Of a stretch of DNA of 64,000 nt, positions 33,668-41,432 are shown in pieces (position 1 is the first letter of the stretch; each line of letters begins with the position of its first letter). The notes beneath the pieces are model-generated. The model had not been told where the DNA came from and made no database searches. It saw nothing but the letters and a program-made list of their open reading frames with translations. The translations under genes and the position numbers were made by a program. This stretch comes from DATIRA01 sp963766505 (lineage in GTDB: Bacteria > Pseudomonadota > Gammaproteobacteria > Steroidobacterales > Steroidobacteraceae), in the NCBI GenBank assembly GCA_963766505.1, contig CAVYAL010000001.1:62001-126000 (forward strand), given 5' to 3'.

Positions 33668-35113
33668 ATGAGTTCGCAAGGGACGTCCATCGTGGCCGCC
33701 GTCGAGCGCATACGCGAGGCGCTGGGTCCGGAATCCTGCCTGCAGGCGCCCGATGCGGTAGCACCGTTCCTCGAGGATCACCGGCGCCTGTATCGAGGTT
33801 CGACGCCGCTCGTAGTCCTCCCCGCCTCCACCGCGCAGGTCGCCGAAGTCCTGCGGATCTGCAACGAACTCCGCGTGGGTGTCGTGCCGCAGGGCGGCAA
33901 CACCGGCTATTGCGGCGGAGCGACGCCGAGCGAGGCCGGCGACGAGATCGTGCTGGCATTGCGGCGTCTGAACCGGATCCGCTCGGTCGACGCGGCGAAC
34001 TTCTCGCTCGTCGCAGAGGCAGGGTGCCTGCTGGCCGACGTGCAGGCGGCGGCCGAGACCGCCGGGCGGTTCTTCCCTCTCGCGCTGGGCTCGCAGGGCA
34101 GTTGCCAGATCGGCGGCAATCTCTCGACGAATGCAGGCGGACTGTCGGCGGTCCGCTACGGCGTCGCGCGGGACCTCGTGCTGGGCCTCGAAGTGGTGCT
34201 CGCCGACGGGCGGGTGCTCGACGGCCTGACGGCACTGCGCAAGGACAACACCGGCTACGACCTGAAGCAACTGTTCATCGGCGCCGAGGGCACGCTGGGC
34301 GTGATCACCGCGGCGAGCCTGAAGCTCTTCCCGAGCCCGCGGACGATCGAGACCGCCTTCGTCGCAGTCCCTGACCTGGCAGCAGCCGTCGAACTGCTGG
34401 GCCGGCTGCGCGCGAGTACCGGCGACTCGGTGACCACGTTCGAGTACCTGCCGCGCATCGCGCTGGACTTCGTGCTGCGACACGTGCCGGGCATCGCGGA
34501 CCCGATGGACCGTCGCCACGACTGCTACGTGCTCTGCGAGGTCTCGAGTTCCCGCAGTGATCCGACGCTGCGACTGGTGCTGGAGCAGACGCTCGGCGAG
34601 GCGCTCGAACAGGGCCTGGCCATCGACGCGGTTCTCGCGGAATCGCTGCCGCAGCGCGACGCGCTGTGGAAGCTCAGGGAGTCGATCCCGGAGGGCCAGC
34701 GCCACGAAGGCGCGAGCATCAAGCACGACGTCTCGGTGCCGGTCGCCGCACTGCCCGATTTCCTCGCCGAGGCGTCGGCGGCCGTTGCACGGCTCGTGCC
34801 CGCTGGCCGGCTGGTCGCCTACGGACACGTCGGCGACGGCAACCTGCACTTCAACCTGAGCCAGCCGCTGGATGCCGACGCCAGGGCGTTCCTCGTGCGT
34901 GCCCCGGAGATCCACGCGGCCGTCTATGAACTGGTCGGGCGCTTCCGAGGCAGCATCAGCGCCGAGCACGGCATCGGACGCCTGAAGCGGGACGAGCTCG
35001 GACGCTTCGAACCGGCGGTCGCGCTGCAGCTGATGCAGTCGATCAAGCACACGCTCGATCCGAACGGCATCATGAACCCGGGCAAGGTGCTGCCTGCGTT
35101 CGATACGATCTGA
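33668..35113 (+). CDS. FAD-linked D-2-hydroxyacid dehydrogenase-like protein
   Basis: A 481-aa flavoprotein of the VAO/FAD_binding_4 plus FAD-oxidase_C family. FAD motif: VGVVPQGGNTGYCGGATP and LGSQGSCQIGGNLSTNAGGLSAVRYGVARDLVLGLEVVLADG; C-terminal metal/substrate region GHVGDGNLHFNLS and AEHGIGRLKRDEL. Length and motifs fit D-2-hydroxyglutarate or D-lactate dehydrogenases (GlcD/DLD/D2HGDH group). Cytosolic or membrane-associated, electrons to quinone or ETF. Substrate not decided. ATG at 33668. Confidence 0.88.
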   Translation: MSSQGTSIVAAVERIREALGPESCLQAPDAVAPFLEDHRRLYRGSTPLVVLPASTAQVAEVLRICNELRVGVVPQGGNTGYCGGATPSEAGDEIVLALRRLNRIRSVDAANFSLVAEAGCLLADVQAAAETAGRFFPLALGSQGSCQIGGNLSTNAGGLSAVRYGVARDLVLGLEVVLADGRVLDGLTALRKDNTGYDLKQLFIGAEGTLGVITAASLKLFPSPRTIETAFVAVPDLAAAVELLGRLRASTGDSVTTFEYLPRIALDFVLRHVPGIADPMDRRHDCYVLCEVSSSRSDPTLRLVLEQTLGEALEQGLAIDAVLAESLPQRDALWKLRESIPEGQRHEGASIKHDVSVPVAALPDFLAEASAAVARLVPAGRLVAYGHVGDGNLHFNLSQPLDADARAFLVRAPEIHAAVYELVGRFRGSISAEHGIGRLKRDELGRFEPAVALQLMQSIKHTLDPNGIMNPGKVLPAFDTI

Positions 35114-35199
35114 GCGCAGACGCAGGCCGCATCGCCATCCGGCGCGGGTGCGTCTTGTCGCAGGCCGGGTGAGATGGCTAAATGCAAGGAGCTGCGGCC

Positions 35200-35285
35200 T
35201 GTCGAAAGCAGATGAAAAGAGAATAAAAAGATCTTTAAAACAATTATTTATAGAGTTTATTTATGGTCTTTTCGAGAAAAATGAC
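35200..35285. other. AT-rich island upstream of the DUF748 gene
   Basis: About 85 bp that are roughly three quarters A+T inside very GC-rich DNA. It contains the palindrome AAAGATCTTT, several A- and T-tracts, and an inverted TCGAAA...TTTCGA pair at its ends. It lies within a 250-bp non-coding stretch (35114-35362) before the DUF748 start. Possible UP-element/promoter or nucleoid-protein site; I see no confident protein-coding frame. Confidence 0.6.
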
Positions 35286-35362
35286 GGCTGCGTCTGCTGG
35301 CTTTGTGGTGGCGCTCGGCTGCCTCGACCTTCGGCTCGGCCGAAACGATTGAGGGACAGGGC

Positions 35363-38300
35363 GTGACCAGCGACAAGGGCCGGAAAGAACCGTCGTCGGG
35401 CGCAGCGGCCGGACTCGCCAGGAAGCTGCTGCTGGTGGTGGTGATCGTCGCCGCGCTGGTCGGCATCTACGCGGCCTTCGGCTATCGCACGGTTCCCGCG
35501 CTGGTACAGAGCAAGGCTCAGGAGTTCGTCCGCGAGAACTACGGCCGCGAACTCGGGATCGGAGAGGTGCGCTTCGACCCATTCAATCTGCGATTAGAGA
35601 TCATGGACCTGGCGCTTCCGGATGCCGACGGTGGGTTGCTGCTGGGATTCGATCGCCTGCTGGTGGACTTCGAACTCGCCTCACTGTGGGAACGCGCACT
35701 GGTGTTCAGCGAGGTCGCGCTGGACGCGCCCGTGGTCCGCGCAGTGATCCGTCCCGACGGGTCGATGAATCTCGCCGACCTGGCATTGCCGCCCGATCCC
35801 GAGGACGTCGCCGACGAGGACGAAGGCGTCGCCGCGATCTGGCTGCAACTGCTCAGCATCAGCGAGGGTCGACTCGACTTCGAGGACCAGGCCCGGGCAG
35901 TCCCTTTCAGCCAGAGCTACCTGCCGGTCACGTTCACGCTGCGTGACTTCCGGACGACGCCGGAGGGTGGCGATTTTGCGCTCTCGGCTACCGGCGAACA
36001 CGGCGGCCAGCTGGAATGGAAAGGCGAATTCTCGCTGACTCCAACCGTCGCATCGACGGGTGAAATCAGTCTCGTCGAGCAGAGCGTCACCCGCGTCGGC
36101 GAACTTCTGGGCGATGCCCTGCCCTTCGAGCTGACGCGCGGGCAGCTGGCATTCGCCGCGACCTACGAGCTGGCACTGGGTGACGGCGTGGATCTCGACC
36201 TGCAGCTCCCGTCGATCGAGCTGGTGGACCTGGGTCTCAGGGCGCGCGGCATAGACGAAGAATGGGTCAGCATCCCGACGCTGGCCATCAGCGACACCTC
36301 GGTTCAGATCCCGGAGAACTCGGTCGCGATAACCCGTGTGCTGCTGCAGGGCCTCGCGGCAAAAGCATGGCTGGCCGAGGACGGCTCGATCAGCATCGAA
36401 CGCCTGTTCGCGCCGCCTGAAACCCAAGCGCCGCAGCGTGCAGCCGCCGAAACTGCCGGCGAGGATCCGCAGGCGCAGCGGCCAGCAACCGTTGCCGACC
36501 AGCAGCCGGCTGCAGCGACATCGCCGGAGGCCGAGTGGACCGTGAGCGTGGCGGCGCTCGAGTTCAGCGAGGCCTCGGTCCAGTTCGAGGACCGTTATAT
36601 CGCCCCGGTCACGCCCTTCTCGTTCGCCCCGGTCAACGTGAAGCTCACCGAGCTGAGCCTCGACCTCTCGAAGCCGCTGCCTATCGAGCTCACGGCGACG
36701 GTCAACGATCACGTGCCGCTGAAGATGCAGGGCACGGTTACGCCCGATCCGCTGGCCGCGGATCTCGGGATCAGCCTGAGCGATGCGCGGATGCAGATCC
36801 TGCAGCCCTATATCCTGCCGCTCGCGGATGTCACGATCCGCGACGGTCGACTGCAGGCCGATGGCCGTATCCGGCTGCTGCCGCCGGCAGCCGACGGGCC
36901 CGAGCTCGCATTCGACGGCGACGTGTCGATTCGCGGCTTCAAGTCCACCGACAACGCGCTGGACGAGGATTTCATCAACTACGAGCTGCTCGAACTCAGC
37001 AAGCTTGGCTACTCGATGGCGCCCGACGCGCTGAACATCGATCGCGTGCTGCTGCGCAAGCCCTATGCGCGCGTGATCCTGAGCGAGAACCAGGTGTTGA
37101 ACATCGCCGCAGCGCTGGACCCCGAGGGGACCGCCGCGGCCGTCCAGCAGCGCGAAGCCGCCGCAGCCGCTGAGGAAGCGGAGCAGCAGAGACTCGAGGA
37201 CCCGGCCTACCGCAAGGCCCGCAAGCGCGAGGAGAAGGCGCGTGCAGGCGACCGCAGCGTGGCGGCCGCCGCTCCCGCGCCGCAGCTCGTCGAGAGCGGA
37301 ATGCCGATCCGGGTCCGCGAGGTACGGATCGAAAACGGCCAGATGAACTACTCGGATTTCTTCATCCAGCCGAATTTCTCCGCGGACATCAAGCAGCTCA
37401 ACGGGACCGTCAAGGGCCTGTCCTCCGATCCGAACGCCCGGGCGCAGATCGCGCTCGAGGGCAAGCTCGGCGAGTTCTCGCCGGTGACCATCAACGGCGA
37501 GTCCCAGCCCTTCGCCTTCGACCGCTACACCGACATCGAGATGCGCTTCGCGGACATTCCGCTGCCGGTGCTCAATCCCTACTCGGGCACGTTCGCAGGC
37601 TTCAACATCGCGAGCGGCATGCTGACGACCGAGCTGGCCTACCACATCGAGAACCGGGCACTCGATGCCGACCACCACATCGTGATCGACCAGCTCGAAT
37701 GGGGCGAGGCCACCGGCAGCAAGAAAGCGGTCACGCTGCCGATCAGGTTCGCCACCTCGCTGCTGAAGGACGCGAACGGCGTGATCGACCTCGACATCCC
37801 GGTGAACGGCACGCTCGACGATCCGGAGTTCCGGATCGGCCCGATCGTCTGGCAGATCGTCAGGAACCTGATCGTCAAGGTGGTCTCGGCGCCGTTCAAG
37901 TTCCTGGGCTCGCTGTTCGAAGGGGCCGAGGAGGCGAAGTTCGTGGATTTCGCCCCTGGCGACGCGACGCTCTCGCCGGCTTCGGCGCAGAGCCTGCAAT
38001 CGCTCGCGCAGGCCCTGGTCCAGAAGCCCGCGCTCAAGCTCGACGTACCGATCGGCACCGTGGCGGAACTCGACGCACCGGTTTTGGCCGAGCGTCGCTA
38101 CGAGGCGGAGCTTCAGGCCGAACTGCAGAAGCAGGCCCGCAAGAAGGACAAGAAGAAAAAGGCCGACGACGCGGTGCCGGGCTACGACACGCTCGACGCC
38201 GAGCAGAAGATCGAGCTGCTCACTGCGCTCGCGACGCGCCTCGACGGCACGCCGCCCGCGCTGCCGCCCGAGCCGCCCCGCCCCGAAGGCATGTCACGCA

Positions 38301-38536
38301 GGGAAGCCCGCGCCGCTGCCGAGGCCGCAACCGTCGACTACCTGGAGCAGCAGATCAAGGGCAGCATCAGCGCGTCCGAGGCGGACCTCGAGGCGCTGGG
38401 CCAGGCACGCAGCGAGGCCGTGCGGGCGGCATTGCTGGGCGGTGAGCAACTCGATCCCGGGCGCGTGATCCCGAACCGCAACGGCAAGGTCTCGACCGAG
38501 AGCGGCCAGGTTCGCTTCGAGCTGGAGATCCGCTAG
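35363..38536 (+). CDS. DUF748 / AsmA-like envelope protein
   Basis: A 1057-aa protein anchored by one N-terminal helix (LLLVVVIVAALVGIYAAFGY, about 20-40), the rest in the periplasm. The long repeat-like beta-rich body (FDPFNLRLEIMDLALPD, VDFELASLWERALVFSEVALDAPVVRAV) is typical of DUF748, a relative of AsmA/TamB-type bridge proteins in envelope lipid transport. A Gln/Ala/Glu-rich helical insert lies near the middle; the C-terminus has an OmpA-like FAPGDATLSPASAQSLQSLAQAL segment. Start chosen is GTG 35363 (VTSDKGRKEPSSG) with GAGGG upstream; GTG/ATG codons further up are possible. Exact role unknown. Confidence 0.85.
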   Translation: MTSDKGRKEPSSGAAAGLARKLLLVVVIVAALVGIYAAFGYRTVPALVQSKAQEFVRENYGRELGIGEVRFDPFNLRLEIMDLALPDADGGLLLGFDRLLVDFELASLWERALVFSEVALDAPVVRAVIRPDGSMNLADLALPPDPEDVADEDEGVAAIWLQLLSISEGRLDFEDQARAVPFSQSYLPVTFTLRDFRTTPEGGDFALSATGEHGGQLEWKGEFSLTPTVASTGEISLVEQSVTRVGELLGDALPFELTRGQLAFAATYELALGDGVDLDLQLPSIELVDLGLRARGIDEEWVSIPTLAISDTSVQIPENSVAITRVLLQGLAAKAWLAEDGSISIERLFAPPETQAPQRAAAETAGEDPQAQRPATVADQQPAAATSPEAEWTVSVAALEFSEASVQFEDRYIAPVTPFSFAPVNVKLTELSLDLSKPLPIELTATVNDHVPLKMQGTVTPDPLAADLGISLSDARMQILQPYILPLADVTIRDGRLQADGRIRLLPPAADGPELAFDGDVSIRGFKSTDNALDEDFINYELLELSKLGYSMAPDALNIDRVLLRKPYARVILSENQVLNIAAALDPEGTAAAVQQREAAAAAEEAEQQRLEDPAYRKARKREEKARAGDRSVAAAAPAPQLVESGMPIRVREVRIENGQMNYSDFFIQPNFSADIKQLNGTVKGLSSDPNARAQIALEGKLGEFSPVTINGESQPFAFDRYTDIEMRFADIPLPVLNPYSGTFAGFNIASGMLTTELAYHIENRALDADHHIVIDQLEWGEATGSKKAVTLPIRFATSLLKDANGVIDLDIPVNGTLDDPEFRIGPIVWQIVRNLIVKVVSAPFKFLGSLFEGAEEAKFVDFAPGDATLSPASAQSLQSLAQALVQKPALKLDVPIGTVAELDAPVLAERRYEAELQAELQKQARKKDKKKKADDAVPGYDTLDAEQKIELLTALATRLDGTPPALPPEPPRPEGMSRREARAAAEAATVDYLEQQIKGSISASEADLEALGQARSEAVRAALLGGEQLDPGRVIPNRNGKVSTESGQVRFELEIR

Positions 38537-38574
38537 CGGCGCATCATCAGAATCGGCGATCGGGGCGTAAGCAG

Positions 38575-39192
38575 ATGCTGAGCGACATCTTCAGGAAGAA
38601 CCGACGCTGGTCGGAAGCGATGACCGCCGCCGACCCGGATTATTTTCGCCGGCTGGTCCAACAACAGAGCCCGGAATTCTTCTGGATCGGCTGCTCCGAC
38701 AGCCGCGTCCCGGCGAACGTGATCGCCGGCCTCGACCCGGGCGAAGTCTTCGTGCATCGCAACGTCGCGAACGTCGTGCACTCGAGCGACATGAACCTGC
38801 TTTCGGCGCTCGAGTTCGCCGTAGAGGTGCTCGAGGTCCGCCACGTGATCGTCTGCGGCCATCATGGCTGTGGCGGCGTCCGGGCGAGCTTCGAGGACGG
38901 TACGGACGGCCTCGCCAAGCACTGGATCGAGCCGATCCGCCGCATAGCGCAGCGCAACAGGGAACTGCTCGATGGACTCGAGGCGCATGCCCGCGTGGAC
39001 CGGCTTGCAGAACTCAACGTACTCGAGGGCGTCGCGCGCGTCGTCGAGACACCGATTCTCCGGGCCGCCCGTCGCCGCGGCCAGCAGGTCCAGGTCCACG
39101 GACTCGTCTATGGACTCAGGGACGGCCTGCTGCGGGACCTCGGCTGCACCTGCATGCCGGAGCCTGACGAGCTGGAGCCCGGACCGCCCTAA
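38575..39192 (+). CDS. can: Beta-class carbonic anhydrase
   Basis: Zinc enzyme of 205 aa that interconverts CO2 and bicarbonate. Zinc ligands C40 (IGCSDSR), H96 and C99 (CGHHGCGG), with the D42-R44 dyad. Segments DPGEVFVHRNVANVV and NLLSALEFAVEVLEVRHVIVCGHHGCGGVRA are typical of the plant-type beta class. ATG at 38575, 38 bp after the DUF748 stop. No sulfate-permease partner adjacent. Confidence 0.95.
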   Translation: MLSDIFRKNRRWSEAMTAADPDYFRRLVQQQSPEFFWIGCSDSRVPANVIAGLDPGEVFVHRNVANVVHSSDMNLLSALEFAVEVLEVRHVIVCGHHGCGGVRASFEDGTDGLAKHWIEPIRRIAQRNRELLDGLEAHARVDRLAELNVLEGVARVVETPILRAARRRGQQVQVHGLVYGLRDGLLRDLGCTCMPEPDELEPGPP

Positions 39193-39258
39193 CGGCCCGG
39201 CCGGCGCCAGGCGATGGCGGACCGGGCCCCGACGCGCGGCGGCCTCACGGGCCGGCCA

Positions 39259-40183
39259 TCATGGTCCTCCGGCAGCCCTCGCCAGCGCCTCGTCGAGCTT
39301 CTCGATCAGTGCCTTGCGGTCGTAGCTGTAAGGCTGCCGCTCGTTCAGCTGCACCAGTTCCTCGATCGCCTTCGTGATCGTTCTCTCGGCTTCGTCCGCG
39401 GAGGCCACGACCATGTAGCGCCGCTTCGGCTTCGGGTCGAAGAGCGCGTGCATGACCGCCTCGGCCACCGCGTCCGGTTCCGGGTACGCGGAGCGGTCCG
39501 CCAGCTTCGAGTCGGGATCGAGGCCCATGCGGACCGCGGCACTGCGCCCGATCTCGCTGCGGAAGCTGCCCGGCTCGACCAGGCTGACCCTGACGCCCTG
39601 AGGCTCGAGTTCCCCGGCCAGCGAATCGCCGAATGCCTCGACCGCATGCTTGCTCATGCTGTACACGCCGAACGTCGGGCTCGACAGGATTCCTGCAATC
39701 GAGCTGATCGTCGTGATCCGGCCGCCGGACTCGAGGATCAACGGCGCGAATGCCTTCGTCACGCGTACCGGACCGAAGACGTTCACGTCGAACACGAAAT
39801 CGAGGTCCTCCATTTTCGCCTGCGTCAACGGCCCGACGACCGCGACGCCGGCGTTGTTCACCAGGCCGTGCAGCCCTCGACCGGCGCTCCGCACGGTCTG
39901 CACCGCGGCGGCGATTTCCTCCGGCTTCGTGACATCGAGCCGGATCGAGTCCACGTTCTCGATCGCATCGAGCTCGCGAAGATCCTCTTCCTTGCGCGCT
40001 CCCTGCATAGACGAAGTAACCCTCCGCGGCGAGCCGCTCGGTGATCTTGCGCCCGATTCCCGTGCTCGCGCCGGTGACCAGCACGGCTTTCTGGATCGAG
40101 GCCTCGGCCGGCACGGCTTCGGTGGCCGGTGCCGCACTCGGCAGCAACAGTGCCGCCAGGCAGAGGAGAGTCGTCTTGTGCAT
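39259..40183 (-). pseudogene. Exported short-chain dehydrogenase/reductase, interrupted by a +1 frameshift
   Basis: SDR enzyme whose first frame (ATG 40183, AGGAG 6 nt upstream) starts with a signal peptide (MHKTTLLCLAALLLPSAAPA) and the NAD(P) motif VLVTGASTGIGRKITERLAAEGYFVYA. Near 40008 the frame shifts by one base within a GGG run to GARKEEDLRELDAIENV..., continuing with LVNNAGVAVVGPLTQ, catalytic Ser in TISSIAGILSS and YSMSKHAVEAF (YxxxK). Joined length 307 aa. Probably a sequence error. A signal peptide is rare for SDRs, since NAD(P)H is cytoplasmic. Confidence 0.8.
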
Positions 40184-40278
40184 GCTCAGCTCCTGTTTGT
40201 CGCGACTATACTCCTGATGACCATGCTGCTCGGGCCGGCACCGGCCGTGGTTGTCCGCTATCGAGGGCCGAGGCAGCG

Positions 40279-40819
40279 ATGGCAAACGGTTCCACGACGA
40301 TGCGCAGATTCATTGCCGTATTGGTCCTATTCGTGAGCGCATCGCTCAGCGGATGCGATGACTCGATCGGCGGGTACCTTGCCGCCTCGACGATCAGCAG
40401 CAATGGTTTCGCGAAACGCGACTTCGGCAGGCGTGTCACGGCCGGGCAGACCCTCAGCGTGTGGGGTTTCGTCGACCACGCGAACGTGCAGACCGGTCGA
40501 TGCACCGCTCGAGTGCGGGAGGATCCGGCGAACGGCATGGACCCGCCACCGACGAGGTGGCAGTTCAACCTGAAGGCCCGGGCAAATGACCGTGCGGGAG
40601 AGTCGTTTGCCGTCTGCGTGCCGATCGATGAAGGATCGGCCCGAGCTTCAGCGCAGGTTTCTCGCCGACGCCGCGGCGGGACGGCCGACCCGGGTATTCG
40701 TCAAGGGACGGATCTTCACGTTCGATGCACCGACCAACTATCGCCACGCCATCGGGCTCTACATGGAAGTGGGCTCTTCCGTTGACGTTCTGCCTGGCTC
40801 GCCCGCGGGAGAGCCGTGA
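40279..40819 (+). pseudogene. Lipoprotein of unknown function, interrupted by a +1 frameshift
   Basis: The first frame (ATG 40279, GAGG upstream) has a lipoprotein signal with lipobox LSGC (VLFVSASLSGCDDS) and continues to ...RAGESFAVCVPIDE. Near 40631 a one-base shift joins it to DRPELQRRFLADAAAGRPTRVFVKGRIFTFDAPTNYRHAIGLYMEVGSSVDVLP, ending at 40819. Joined product 179 aa; the C-terminal part looks like a small beta-barrel (OB-like) domain. Its stop overlaps the next gene (GTGA). The shift is probably an artefact. Confidence 0.7.
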
Positions 40820-41289
40820 TTACGAGGTCGACCTGGTTTGCCAGGGCCGCGGATTCAGTCGGGACGCGGCGGTTTGCGCGTCGTCTCGCGCTCGCCTTCT
40901 TCATCGGCTGGCTGGTCATCCTCGTGGCCGGCGCCGACTTCCCGCCGCCCGCAGGATTCGTCTTGCTCGTCGTGCTCGACGCACTGGCCGCCGGCTGCGT
41001 CTACTATCGCGTCCCCTATTACCTGCACTGGCAGTCAGTGGCGTGGCCGCGACGTCTCCCCGCAGTTCTGCTCGACGGCGCCGTGGTCGGCTTGTTGTTC
41101 GCCCTCGTACCCGTCGTGGTGCACCAGGGCGAGCCCGCGGTGACACCGACTGCGCTCGACATGCTCATCTGGTTCGGCGTGCTGACAACCGTCGGCATCG
41201 CCAACTCGATGCTGGTCTACCTGTGCACCGCTGTGTATCGACGGGTAACGGGACAACAGGACTCGGAGCGGTCGTCTCAGTCGTCCTGA
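40816..41289 (+). CDS. Small integral membrane protein of unknown function
   Basis: A 157-aa membrane protein with four predicted helices (about 25-43, 46-66, 82-104, 115-142). No motif recognised. GTG start at 40816 overlaps the lipoprotein stop, so the two form a pair. The 3' end overlaps a convergent 48-aa gene by 13 bp. Confidence 0.75.
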   Translation: MITRSTWFARAADSVGTRRFARRLALAFFIGWLVILVAGADFPPPAGFVLLVVLDALAAGCVYYRVPYYLHWQSVAWPRRLPAVLLDGAVVGLLFALVPVVVHQGEPAVTPTALDMLIWFGVLTTVGIANSMLVYLCTAVYRRVTGQQDSERSSQSS

Positions 41290-41423
41290 CCTGAATCCCC
41301 GGCCTCCGGATCGGCCGCATTGCCGCGCTTCGGCAGCTGCATCCGCGCGGTGTACCTGAGCGGCATCAGCGCGCCGACCAGGATCATCACGACCAGCAGC
41401 ACGATTCCGAGCGCCTTCAGCAC
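41277..41423 (-). CDS. 48-aa single-helix membrane protein
   Basis: A short open frame (GTG 41423 to TGA 41277) directly after phoX on the same strand, spacing 9 bp. The product has one membrane helix (LKALGIVLLVVMILVGALMPL) followed by a basic patch (RYTARMQLPKRG) and an acidic end (ADPEAGDSGQDD). This positive-after-helix layout is protein-like and codon use matches the neighbours (G/C third positions). No clear ribosome site. Function unknown; it may be co-translated with phoX. Confidence 0.55.
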   Translation of the reverse strand: MLKALGIVLLVVMILVGALMPLRYTARMQLPKRGNAADPEAGDSGQDD

Positions 41424-41432
41424 GGTGAAACG

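Noticed and set aside
35148..35366. 72-codon frame through the AT-rich island
   Set aside because: No ribosome site; Lys/Ile-rich middle simply follows the AT-rich DNA, and it runs into the DUF748 start in another frame.
35681..37999. 772-codon minus-strand frame inside the DUF748 gene
   Set aside because: Antisense shadow; the plus-strand product has a membrane anchor and family pattern.
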